Source: Treponema sp.
GTDB lineage: Bacteria; Spirochaetota; Spirochaetia; Treponematales; Treponemataceae
Direction of reading: 5' to 3'
Length of the DNA: 64,000 nt
Assembly: GCA_016288205.1 (NCBI GenBank)
Contig: JAEEYO010000072.1
Coordinates: forward strand, 1-64,000
In this document: positions 34,253 to 42,676 of the stretch, piece by piece
Layout of the letters: every line of letters begins with the position of its first letter
How positions within the stretch are numbered: the stretch's first letter is position 1
The notes under the pieces: generated by a model
Databases searched by the model: none
What the model was told of the DNA's origin: nothing
The model's input: the letters and a program-made list of their open reading frames with translations, nothing else
Position numbers and translations under genes: made by a program

Positions 34253-37138
34253 ATGAAACGTGTAAGAATTTGGCCTTTCATCTTTTTGCCCCTTCTTCTG
34301 CTGTCTTCCGTACTGATTGGAGCAGCTTTGGGCAAAGGCCTTGCCGTAACGAAGAATACAATAAACACCGAGAATTTTACGGAATTTGAGACTTCCGCAC
34401 CAACAAAACTCTTGGATATAAACGGTGAGCTGATTACCGAATACTCAAGCGACGAAAAACGTGAGATCATCGCATTCAGAGATCTTCCGCAGCAGATGGT
34501 TGACGCACTCCTTACCCGCGAGGACCGAATTTTCTACGAGCATCCCGGATTCAGCATGAAGGCCATTTTCAGGGCGGTGGTCGGTGTCGTTACTCACAGC
34601 ACTGCCGGAGGAGGTTCCACGCTCACCCAACAGATTGCAGGAACCCTTTACTGCGACAGACGTGAAAAATCCATAAAGCGAAAAATTAAGGAGCTTTGGT
34701 GGGCCATCCAGATGGAGCGCCGCTATTCAAAAGATGAAATCCTTGAGCTTTACCTCAATAAAATCTACTTCGGAGGCGGTACCTACGGTGTAAACGCTGC
34801 CTGTAAGTACTACTTCGGACATGACGCCACGGAAATCAACCCGGCTGAGGCGGCAATCCTCGTAATTCAGCTTTCGAACCCGGCATATTACAATCCGTTT
34901 GAGTATCCCAACCGAGCCATGGCAAGGCAGCAGGATGTTCTGGACGCTATGGTAAACGAGGGCTACGTTACCAAGGAAGATGCGAACACAAGCTTCGACA
35001 ATTACTGGGCGGACTTCGACTTCCTGAGAACGAATCTTTCGGTACACACAATGCGCGTGGACAATGCGCCGTGGTTCAGTGAATATGTGCGTCGTGAGCT
35101 TAGCGGAATGCTCTACGGTTCGGAGGATCTCTACAACGGAGGATATACCGTAAACACCACGCTGAATCTTACGCACCAGAGAGCCGCCGAAGAAATCATG
35201 ACGGACTACATCAAATATGCGAACGAGACATACCGCGACACGCTTCCCGCGTCAAAGAAAGAGGCTCTTTCCGCTTATGTTCCGTTTGCAGAGCTCATGT
35301 GTCTCGCATTCAACCTTCCCTCAATGAAAGTCAGCGCGCAGAGGGCAGAACGCCTTTCCTTGGAAGAGTACGCTGATGACGTGAACCCGATTATTGACAT
35401 CATGTCCATGATTACGGGCATAGAGCCGCTGAAGACACAGATCGTAACGGAAGGAAACAACCTGTACAAGAGAAATACAGAGCGCAATACGGTCGAAGGA
35501 ACCATGATCGCCCTTGAGAACGGAACCGGTTACATTGACGCTTTGGTCGGTGGCTCAAAGTACGACTCAACCAACCAGTTCATCCGTGCGGTTCAGGCAA
35601 AGATCCAGCCAGGATCCACATTCAAGCCGCTCTACTACTCCGCCGCCATTGACAGCAAGCTCTTTACAATGACGACCACAATCAGCGACACGCCGGTTGT
35701 TTTCTATAAAGACGACGGTTCTCCATACCTGCCGAGAGATTTCGTAGGACGTTACGAGGGTGAGGTTCAGACATGGTACGCGCTCGCACACTCAATGAAC
35801 ATTCCGTCTCTGAAAGTGCTTGACACAATCGGATTCGACGCGGCAATCAACCGTGCGACAGACTTGCTCAATATTCCTTACAACGAATGGGAAGCACGAA
35901 GCATCCTCCCAGTCTATCCTCTGGGACTTGGTGTTTGTTCAATCAGGCCGATCGAGCTCGCACGCGCATTCTGTGTCTTTGCAAGCAACGGAGAGGAAAT
36001 CACTCCGATCGCAATACGTAATGTTGAGGACAAAAACGGCAATATCTTCATGGATCCCGAGGCGGACGCAATAGCCGAAAAGAAGGCAAAGGGCCGCGAC
36101 ATACAGGTTATCTCTCGGCAGAACGCATACATCATGCAGGAAATGCTCAAGAGGACGGTACAGACGGGAACCTTGGTGCGAGGATCCAACTTCTCCGCCA
36201 CGAAGTCCACGATTGGAAAAGACAAGGGAACCGGAAACAAATTCAAATTCACGGATTCCCACGGTGAGTCATTCATAATGCCAGCCGGTGGTAAGACAGG
36301 AACCACGCAGAACTGGGCCGACGCATGGACAGTCGGATTCACGCCCTACTACACAGCCGCATTCTGGTTCGGATTCGACAGGCCGGGACAGTCCCTTGGT
36401 CTGAAAATGACAGGATCAACCCTTGCCGGTGTTGCATGGGGAGACTTCATGCACGTTGCGAACCTTGGAAAACCGTACAAGAAATTTACCGAGGTCGCTC
36501 CTGAGGGAGTAATCTCGTTGACCGTATGCTCAGAGACAGGACTTCTTCTCACACCTGAATGTGGAAACAACAAAGTGACTGCGTTCTATCTTGCGGGAAC
36601 AGAGCCGACAGAGGTTTGCGAGCGGCACCTTTATGGAACCGCGGAAAAGACTGCAAAAGCAAACATGAAGCGTGAGGACATCATGTTCGGAAAGCTTTTC
36701 GACAAGCTTGAGGGCGTGGAAGGTCTGAAGCTGGATCTTGACTTCCTTAATGACGATGGAAGCGGAACAGCCTTTGAGAATATGTTTGATGATGACGATG
36801 ATTTCAACTACGATCCGGACTCCTATCTTGAGAGCCAGCTTGGATTCGGAGATGATTTCTTCAACAACTCTGGAAACCGCGACGATGATTTCGGACTCTT
36901 CGATGAGGATGAATTCTTTGACGACACACCGCTGGTAAATCCGCTTGGCAATGCCGAGCCATCCGTTCCAGATGAATCAGAGCCCGAGGAGGAACCTGCA
37001 GCACCGACTAAACCGGCAGAAACACCAGCCCCGGCTCCAGCTCCAGCACAACCAGCACCGTCCACTCAGGGGGATGTAATCAATCCGTCGGAAAAGACCG
37101 ATGATGTAGAGGGTAAAAGCACAGACGCACGTGGTTAG
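34253..37138 (+). CDS. Penicillin-binding protein 1A (bifunctional)
   Basis: 961 residues. An N-terminal membrane anchor (FIFLPLLLLSSVLIGAAL), then a GT51 transglycosylase (catalytic Glu90 in TREDRIFYEHPGF, GGSTLTQQ at 120-127), then a transpeptidase with SxxK in PGSTFKPL (Ser455, Lys458), an HSMN motif and KTGTTQ. It polymerises and cross-links peptidoglycan. The tail after about residue 820 is acidic (DDDDDF) then Pro/Ala-rich and probably disordered. The start codon follows the -10 by 6 nt, so the mRNA should be leaderless. Confidence 0.93.
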   Translation: MKRVRIWPFIFLPLLLLSSVLIGAALGKGLAVTKNTINTENFTEFETSAPTKLLDINGELITEYSSDEKREIIAFRDLPQQMVDALLTREDRIFYEHPGFSMKAIFRAVVGVVTHSTAGGGSTLTQQIAGTLYCDRREKSIKRKIKELWWAIQMERRYSKDEILELYLNKIYFGGGTYGVNAACKYYFGHDATEINPAEAAILVIQLSNPAYYNPFEYPNRAMARQQDVLDAMVNEGYVTKEDANTSFDNYWADFDFLRTNLSVHTMRVDNAPWFSEYVRRELSGMLYGSEDLYNGGYTVNTTLNLTHQRAAEEIMTDYIKYANETYRDTLPASKKEALSAYVPFAELMCLAFNLPSMKVSAQRAERLSLEEYADDVNPIIDIMSMITGIEPLKTQIVTEGNNLYKRNTERNTVEGTMIALENGTGYIDALVGGSKYDSTNQFIRAVQAKIQPGSTFKPLYYSAAIDSKLFTMTTTISDTPVVFYKDDGSPYLPRDFVGRYEGEVQTWYALAHSMNIPSLKVLDTIGFDAAINRATDLLNIPYNEWEARSILPVYPLGLGVCSIRPIELARAFCVFASNGEEITPIAIRNVEDKNGNIFMDPEADAIAEKKAKGRDIQVISRQNAYIMQEMLKRTVQTGTLVRGSNFSATKSTIGKDKGTGNKFKFTDSHGESFIMPAGGKTGTTQNWADAWTVGFTPYYTAAFWFGFDRPGQSLGLKMTGSTLAGVAWGDFMHVANLGKPYKKFTEVAPEGVISLTVCSETGLLLTPECGNNKVTAFYLAGTEPTEVCERHLYGTAEKTAKANMKREDIMFGKLFDKLEGVEGLKLDLDFLNDDGSGTAFENMFDDDDDFNYDPDSYLESQLGFGDDFFNNSGNRDDDFGLFDEDEFFDDTPLVNPLGNAEPSVPDESEPEEEPAAPTKPAETPAPAPAPAQPAPSTQGDVINPSEKTDDVEGKSTDARG

Positions 37139-37179
37139 GAATTCGCTCGGTTTGTAAAAACCATGATAAGGGAGATGCA

Positions 37180-37596
37180 ATGCTTGTCAAAATCAGTGAA
37201 ATAAAGGTGAAAAAGCGGGTCAGAAAGGATCTCGGAGATTTGGATGCCCTCAAGGACAGCCTCAGACGCTACGGACTTCTGAACCCCATCACAATTACAA
37301 AAGACAAGGTTCTCATTGCAGGTGAAAGAAGACTTGAAGCCGCCAAAGCCATTGGTTGGGAAACAATCGGTGCGGAAGTACTTACCTACGACATTGATGC
37401 CATAGACAAGCTGGAAATGGAGATGGAAGAAAACAACCAGCGCATCCCCTTCACCGCCGAAGAAATGGCAGAGGGCTACAGAAGACTTGACAAGCTCAGA
37501 AATCCTTCCATTTTCAGAAGAATCGGAATGTTTTTTGTCCGCATTTTCAAAGCAATAGGAAGATTTTTCGCACGCATTTTCTCAAAAAAGCGGTAA
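37180..37596 (+). CDS. ParB/Srx-domain protein with amphipathic basic tail
   Basis: 138 residues. Residues 1-95 match the ParB N-terminal (CTPase/Srx-like) domain: LDALKDSLRRYGLLNPITIT, then the nucleotide-loop GERRLEAAKAIGW. The DNA-binding HTH of true ParB is absent. Instead the last 30 residues are Phe/Ile/Arg-rich (IFRRIGMFFVRIFKAIGRFF), an amphipathic helix likely to bind membrane. No parA is near. GGGAG precedes the ATG; 41 nt after the PBP gene, so probably cotranscribed. A role at the wall-synthesis site is inference. Confidence 0.75.
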   Translation: MLVKISEIKVKKRVRKDLGDLDALKDSLRRYGLLNPITITKDKVLIAGERRLEAAKAIGWETIGAEVLTYDIDAIDKLEMEMEENNQRIPFTAEEMAEGYRRLDKLRNPSIFRRIGMFFVRIFKAIGRFFARIFSKKR

Positions 37597-37609
37597 GTCA
37601 ATTATTTTT

Positions 37610-37644
37610 CCTCTAAATCTCTGTTTTTGAATGACATTTAGAGG
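37610..37644. terminator. Bidirectional hairpin between convergent genes
   Basis: CCTCTAAAT (37610-37618) pairs perfectly with ATTTAGAGG (37636-37644). It lies between the convergent ParB-like and phase-variable lipoprotein genes, with a T-rich stretch just before on the plus strand. The CTCTAAA core resembles the dispersed hairpin family. Confidence 0.5.
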
Positions 37645-37654
37645 ATAAATATTC

Positions 37655-40475
37655 TCACTGGGACGGTGGGGCGTTTTCAAGCACGAGGGCCGGAACTATG
37701 CCCAAATTTTCATCGACACCTCTTCCACCGTTGTCTGCAGTACCAAACGTATCAACATATCTAACGCAGTTTGAGTAATAGCAGCTGGAACGTTGCCAAT
37801 AATAAGCCCCATATCCAGCATCCTTATTAACATGCTTACTGACAGACAATGCATAGTCGCTTGGCTCTCGTCCCCTATGACTTCCAGCGCCGCCAGCATG
37901 AGCGCTCGTGTTAAAATGATAATCGCCGATTGTAAGCTCTTTCATGCTCAAAAGGAAAATCTTTTCATTCGTTGGATTTTCAGCATAAGGATTTTTTCCG
38001 CTCTTCCACAAAGTTGGATCATTATATGGATTTGTACTTTCAGCATTATTTTCTACGCTTGTCGTGGCTATAAGATTTTGTGCGCTCGAAGTAAATGCCT
38101 TTTGCAAAAATCCTTTTCCAGAGTAGGTTTTTGCCTGTGGGTCGCCGCTTTCATATTTGCCGTTCAAGTATGCCCTCATCGTTGAGTATTTCCAGCTGTT
38201 GCCATCTATCGTAGAGACACCGATTGACCTTGTTGACTGAGAAAGATAAAATGGAATGCCTGCTTTTAAAACCTTGTCTGCAAACAAGAGAGTTTTTCCT
38301 GTTGAGTTGTAATTCGTTGTCAATGCACGCCAGTAAATTGGCTCAACCTTAAAATAATAGTCTTTGTTGTTAGTAACTGTTGTTCCGTTGGAAAATGTTT
38401 TTTTGTCAGAGGTATTATTTGCCGTCTGTTTTTCGTAAAAATATCCGTCACGTCCCAAATACCAGCCGTTATATACAGTGGTACTTGTGTACGCTGAAAT
38501 TCCTGAAACAGTCTGAGGGAAATCTCCGAACTTGTAGTGCTTGTCGCCAGAGTTGTCCCTTTCATGGTAGTTTTTATCATAAACGGGCTTCTGCGTGAGA
38601 GAGTCTTTTTTGGCAATGTAATAAGTGCCGGATAACACCGCGTTCTTTGAGATGTTACCCTCAGAATATGTTTGTGTAAAAGTCCAGTTGGAATCATATT
38701 GATCTCTTTTTGGAACGGTTGCAGTCAAGCTCTCCGTTTTTGAGGTTCCGTTCGAATAATACTTTTTGGTTGAAGTAATTCCGTAATCGGAGATTTTGTC
38801 TCCCACAAAGAAAATATTTTGGGCATGACTTGCGTTAGTTTTCGTAAAATCTAGAGTGCCTGTAAAAGTATATCCTGTAAGGAATGTCGGAATCGTCCTT
38901 TCAACCGAATTTCCCGCATAATCGGTAAATTTTACTTTCATATTATAAGTCTTGTCCGGCTGAATGTTCGTTATGTTTTTGGACAAAGTTCCGTTCGTTA
39001 TCGTTTCCGAGCTTGACGTGGAGCCGGTCACTATGATTTCAGATGTTTTCAAATCAACATAATCCGACCAGTTAAGAGTGTATGTCGTGCTGTTTTCGCT
39101 GCTGATTGTGGGTATGCTGATTTCAGGAGCCTTTGTGTCAACTGCAAAATAAAAATGGCTGCCCGAAGGATATATCAAGTGGTTGCCGCTCCTGTCCATG
39201 AAGTCAAAGACCACCTCGTAAACACCGTCGCCAAGGGAAACCTTCTCCTGCTCCAAATCCACGCTGCCCTCAAATACGGCAGTGTCCGATGTGACAGTCT
39301 GATAGTAAAGCGTAAAGCTTTTCTCATAAGTTGAAGCGGCGTAATTTACTCCGTATAATTTTTTTACTGTAACCGTGAAATACGAGTTGGGACCAGATCC
39401 TCCGTCCTGCTCCTGCACCTCTATGTTCAAGTCAAATTTAAAGTTTCCGTTCTTGATGAATTTCAAGGCCCCGAAATCACTTTTTTTCAGAGCGAAAGCG
39501 GCTGATTTTATAAAATTAGTATTGTCGCTTTTGAATTTCGCCGAAAACAACTCAGTGCTGCCTGATTTCGCAATTACAAGAGGCTTGTCATCGTTCCTGT
39601 TGTTCACCTGGTACATCCACATCTTGCTTCCGGCCATCTCCACCGGCTTTTCCTGCTCCGTGTAGAAAAATCCTTTTTCCACTTCGACCAGCACCTGAGT
39701 GAAGTCATCAAGTATGCGACCGGAATTTGTTTTTTTGTTTACAGAGATGGAAAGAGACCTCGGACTTTCGAATACAGGAGGGTTGAAACAGTCGTTGATG
39801 TTTTCTCCTGTTTTGTTGTTTATAAGCATTATGTTCTTGAAAAAAGTTTCCCCGTTTTTTTTGTAGCAGTAATATTTTTTCTCGCCGCCAATTACCTTAC
39901 AAAGAAAATCACTGTCGCTGAGTCTTTCCGAGACCTTAAGTTCTTTGCGTTCCTTTTCGCTGTAGTAAATGGAGTCGGGATCTATATCGCGGTTAAAGAG
40001 AATCTGAACGGTGGAGTCCTTGAGCATACCAAGAGAATTGGGTGTGTATGAGACAATCTGGGGCCTCGCGCTCACGATGCTCCTTACTCCGAGCTGCATC
40101 TCAGAACCGGGTTCCTTCAAAAGCTTGAATGATGTCTCGTCGCTCTTTGAGTCCGTAAACTCTATGTATCCGTCTGAGTCAAGGGATTCGCCGGTCATTA
40201 CGTTGAATACCTCCCAGCGGATGAATTCAAAATCGGTGTCGCTTTCAAAGGCGATGTTCATGCCCTGCGTGACTTTAATCGGATAAGAGCCCTTGGATGG
40301 CGAGAACTTACCCTTGGATCCATCAATCAGAATCGGAAAGGCAGGTGCATTTGCAAGGGCAATTTCATCCTCAATCTGCTGCTTGATTTTTTGTCCGTTC
40401 AGGAAATTCTCACAGGAAGTAAATATGCCCCCCTGTCAAAAGTATAGTAATTAATAGAATCTGTCCTTTCTTCAT
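37655..40475 (-). CDS. Large surface lipoprotein, frame broken at a G6 tract
   Basis: The main frame (to 40261 by ATG, but open further upstream) joins a lipoprotein signal only if one G is removed from the six-G run at 40428-40433: ATG at 40475 reads MKKGQILLITILLTG, then GIFTSC with a perfect lipobox. As given, translation from that ATG stops after 21 codons. The ~930-residue product has Ig-like beta repeats (YTLNWSDYVDLKTSEIIVTG) and a C-terminal domain like DUF6273 (YYWQRSS, GIVPALVLEN), typical of treponemal surface proteins. A GGAGT ribosome site precedes the ATG. Confidence 0.75.
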
Positions 40476-40550
40476 ACGGCACACTCCATTTATTTCTTCG
40501 CTGATGGCCTACGCAGGCAGAATCAGTTATATACACAGCTATTATAGAAG

Positions 40551-40580
40551 ATTATAGCACAAAAACTAAGCGTGTGTCAT
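40551..40580 (-). promoter_or_regulatory. Promoter of the phase-variable lipoprotein
   Basis: Minus strand: -35 ATGACA (40580-40575), 18-nt spacer, -10 TATAAT (40556-40551). A second TATAAT lies at 40546-40541. Confidence 0.5.
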
Positions 40581-40624
40581 TGTTTTTCTGGAAAAATAGG
40601 TCAAAAATCTCAAATTTCCTGTCA

Positions 40625-40656
40625 TTGACAAAAAAAGTGTTATCTGATAGTATAAT
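40625..40656 (+). promoter_or_regulatory. Promoter of the tyrS leader
   Basis: -35 TTGACA (40625-40630) and a perfect TATAAT (40651-40656), spacing 20 nt; TAGTAT at 17 nt is an alternative -10. The TATAAT ends 6 nt before the leader-peptide ATG, giving a leaderless start. Confidence 0.55.
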
Positions 40657-40662
40657 TACACT

Positions 40663-40767
40663 ATGAAACACATTGTCCGTTGGGCGCAGAAAATCAATTC
40701 CTCTACGTTGGCTTACCTTTATTATGGCTATGATTTTCTCTCTGCTTTTACGGAAACGGCACGCTAG
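40663..40767 (+). CDS. Tyrosine-rich leader peptide for tyrS attenuation
   Basis: 34 codons ending in TAG at 40765-40767. It contains LAYLYYGYDF: four Tyr codons (40714-40716, 40720-40722, 40723-40725, 40729-40731) within six codons. Four tyrosines in a 34-residue leader placed before tyrosyl-tRNA synthetase is the pattern of a ribosome-sensed leader peptide. The start has no ribosome site and should be leaderless. The peptide itself need have no function. The frame is too short to be judged by codon use. Confidence 0.8.
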   Translation: MKHIVRWAQKINSSTLAYLYYGYDFLSAFTETAR

Positions 40768-40828
40768 TGTTTTTGTGTTTTACTGATTAAGTAATTACAA
40801 GGCTTTCCGTAAAGGAGGGCCTTTTTTT
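40745..40828 (+). promoter_or_regulatory. tyrS attenuator: antiterminator arm plus intrinsic terminator
   Basis: Terminator: AAGGCTTTCC (40799-40808), loop GTAAA, GGAGGGCCTT (40814-40823), seven Ts to 40828. Antiterminator: CTTTTACGGAAA (40745-40756, inside the leader frame) pairs over 12 bp with TTTCCGTAAAGG (40804-40815), which is half the terminator's 5' arm, its loop and the start of its 3' arm, so the two structures are mutually exclusive. A ribosome stalled at the Tyr codons leaves 40745-40756 free; one at the stop codon covers it. Confidence 0.8.
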
Positions 40829-40830
40829 AT

Positions 40831-40865
40831 GGGAACCTCTAAAAACTTCAGTTTTTTGAGATGCC
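40831..40865 (+). repeat. Hairpin repeat, CTCTAAAAAC family
   Basis: GGGAACCTCTAAAAACTT then CAGTTTTTTGAGATGCCC. The stem CTC-T-AAAAACT/AGTTTTT-T-GAG (40837-40860) has one T-T mismatch and a TC loop. It lies between the attenuator and the tyrS ribosome site. This is the best-formed of five such hairpins in the window. Confidence 0.55.
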
Positions 40866-40889
40866 CTTATTTTCAGGAGGATACACGCT

Positions 40890-42122
40890 ATGAGTTTATT
40901 TGAAGATTTGAAATGGCGCGGTCTTATCAAAGACGTTGCGGGTGAAGAGACAGATTTACAGAAGGTTCTGGATGGAACTCCATTCTCTTTCTATTGGGGA
41001 ACAGATCCCACGGCGGACTCACTTCACCTCGGTCACTACTCTTCCCTCTGCATGGCAAAACGTCTTGCAAATGCCGGACATCACCCGGTTCTTTTGTGCG
41101 GTGGAGCAACGGGACGCATCGGTGATCCGCGCCCCACGGCAGAACGTGAGATTATCAGTGAGGAAGCCGTAAACAAAAACATCGGTGGAATCCGCGAGCA
41201 GATTAAGCGCCTGGTTCCGACCGCAGAGCTTGTGGACAACTACGACTGGTGGAAGGACCGCTCATTTTTGGACACACTCCGCGACATCGGCAAATACATC
41301 AGCCTGAACTACATGCTCGACAAGGACATCATCCGCCGCCGCCTGGAAACAGGAATCACTTTCGCGGAATTCTCCTACATGCTTCTTCAGGGCTTTGATT
41401 TCGTACATCTTTTCCAGGAAAAAAAGTGCATAATGCAGGTGGCGGGAAGCGACCAGTGGGGAAACATCACAACCGGTGTCGATTTAATCCGCAAAATGTT
41501 GGACGGTCAGGCATACGCTTTTACCATGCCGCTGATTCTTGACGCAACAGGAAAGAAGTTCGGTAAGTCGGAAGGAAACGCGCTCTGGCTCGACAAGTCA
41601 AAAACATCACCATACGCAATCTACCAGTACCTCATCAACTCCGATGACTCCAAGGTTCTGGACTATCTTAAAGTCTTCACCTTCCTTTCAAAGGAACAGA
41701 TTGAGGAAATCTACGCACAGCAGCAGACGGCTCCCGAAACACGCATCGCACAGAAAACACTCGCATGGGAAGTCGTAAAGGACCTGCACGGAAAGGATGA
41801 GGCGGACAACGCGGTAATGATTTCCGAAAAGCTTTTCAAGGGCGAGTTCAAGGGGCTTTCGGTAAACGACATTCTCATGGGACTCAAGGGTGTTCCGAAT
41901 TTTGACTTCAAGGAGGAGCTTCCTTTGGTGGACGTTCTTGTGAACAACGGAATGGCAAGCTCAAAGCGTGAGGCAAGGGAATTCATAAAGAACAACGCAA
42001 TCTCCATCAACGGAGAGACCGTGAGCGATGAAACCAAGGTCATCACGAAGGACATGGCACTTGAAGGAAAGATTCTGATTTTCCGCCGTGGAAAAAAGAA
42101 GTACTTCATCGGTCTTGTGTAA
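40890..42122 (+). CDS. tyrS: Tyrosyl-tRNA synthetase
   Basis: 410 residues, class Ic. Charges tRNA-Tyr. The HIGH motif reads HLGH (46-49) and KMSKS reads KFGKS (223-227), the latter usual for bacterial TyrRS of the TyrZ-like group. GSDQWGNITTG is the tyrosine/tRNA pocket. A C-terminal S4 RNA-binding domain follows (about 345-410: LVNNGMASSKREAREFIKNN). AGGAGG lies 10 nt before the ATG. Expression is probably governed by the Tyr-codon attenuator just upstream. Confidence 0.96.
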   Translation: MSLFEDLKWRGLIKDVAGEETDLQKVLDGTPFSFYWGTDPTADSLHLGHYSSLCMAKRLANAGHHPVLLCGGATGRIGDPRPTAEREIISEEAVNKNIGGIREQIKRLVPTAELVDNYDWWKDRSFLDTLRDIGKYISLNYMLDKDIIRRRLETGITFAEFSYMLLQGFDFVHLFQEKKCIMQVAGSDQWGNITTGVDLIRKMLDGQAYAFTMPLILDATGKKFGKSEGNALWLDKSKTSPYAIYQYLINSDDSKVLDYLKVFTFLSKEQIEEIYAQQQTAPETRIAQKTLAWEVVKDLHGKDEADNAVMISEKLFKGEFKGLSVNDILMGLKGVPNFDFKEELPLVDVLVNNGMASSKREAREFIKNNAISINGETVSDETKVITKDMALEGKILIFRRGKKKYFIGLV

Positions 42123-42179
42123 GAAAATACCTTAATTTTGGCATGAAAAAGTGCCGATAATGAAAATACAAACCAATCT

Positions 42180-42203
42180 CCGTGAGGTCGGGTGGTCTCA
42201 CGG
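42180..42203 (+). other. Hairpin in the leader of the small secreted protein
   Basis: CCGTGAG (42180-42186) pairs with CTCACGG (42197-42203) around GTCGGGTGGT. It lies 57 nt after tyrS and 25 nt before the next ATG. No good T-run, so it is either a weak terminator or a leader structure. Confidence 0.4.
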
Positions 42204-42228
42204 ACTTTCTAAAAAAATCGAGGTCAAA

Positions 42229-42615
42229 ATGCTGAAATACATAAAACACATTATCGCCGGGGCAGTTCTTGGAGCCGCATTGATTTCCACAGGATTTGCA
42301 AAAGAGCAGGATTATTATCTGGAAATCGATGAATACCTTGGGCAGCCGGTGGAGTCGGTGGAAGCAACTTTGGGTGAGCCTTCCGCAGATGGAATTGACA
42401 CGATTTTTTCTGACTACGAGAGCAAGTCCTTAATCTCACCGGAGTACAGCATGTACTTTCCTTCCGAGGAGCTGAAAAACGGCGTGCGTGTGCGCATCCT
42501 TGAGTGGAACAAGGAGACTGTACATTCAGTTGTCTGGGCAAAGCAGGATACCGAGAACTACGGTGACTGGATTGTGTTTACTTCCGTCGCCCATGATGAC
42601 AAGGTGAAATTCTAG
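42229..42615 (+). CDS. Small secreted hypothetical protein
   Basis: 128 residues from the ATG at 42229, which has GAGGT upstream and begins a clear signal peptide (IIAGAVLGAALISTGFA-K); the longer frame from 42151 would bury it. The mature ~100 residues (DYYLEIDEYLGQPVESVEAT, then VRVRILEWNKETVHSVVWAK) look like a compact alpha/beta domain and resemble small SmpA/BamE-like folds in length, but I cannot assign it. Located between tyrS and nadE. Confidence 0.6.
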   Translation: MLKYIKHIIAGAVLGAALISTGFAKEQDYYLEIDEYLGQPVESVEATLGEPSADGIDTIFSDYESKSLISPEYSMYFPSEELKNGVRVRILEWNKETVHSVVWAKQDTENYGDWIVFTSVAHDDKVKF

Positions 42616-42641
42616 AGCATTCCTTATTGTCTGCGAATCAG

Positions 42642-42670
42642 TTTACTTTTTCTCTTTTTTGCTGTATAAT
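42642..42670 (+). promoter_or_regulatory. Promoter giving a leaderless nadE mRNA
   Basis: -35 TTTACT (42642-42647), 17-nt spacer, perfect -10 TATAAT (42665-42670), 6 nt before the ATG at 42677. No ribosome site. Confidence 0.6.
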
Positions 42671-42676
42671 TTTCGC

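Noticed and set aside
40625-40889. T-box riboswitch ahead of tyrS.
   Set aside because: The leader is too short, has no T-box sequence, and is explained fully by a leader peptide with antiterminator and terminator.
42187-42203. GGGTGG...CACGG after tyrS resembles the T-box consensus.
   Set aside because: Only 57 nt lie between it and the tyrS stop, with no stem I or specifier loop, and the downstream gene is not an aminoacyl-tRNA synthetase.
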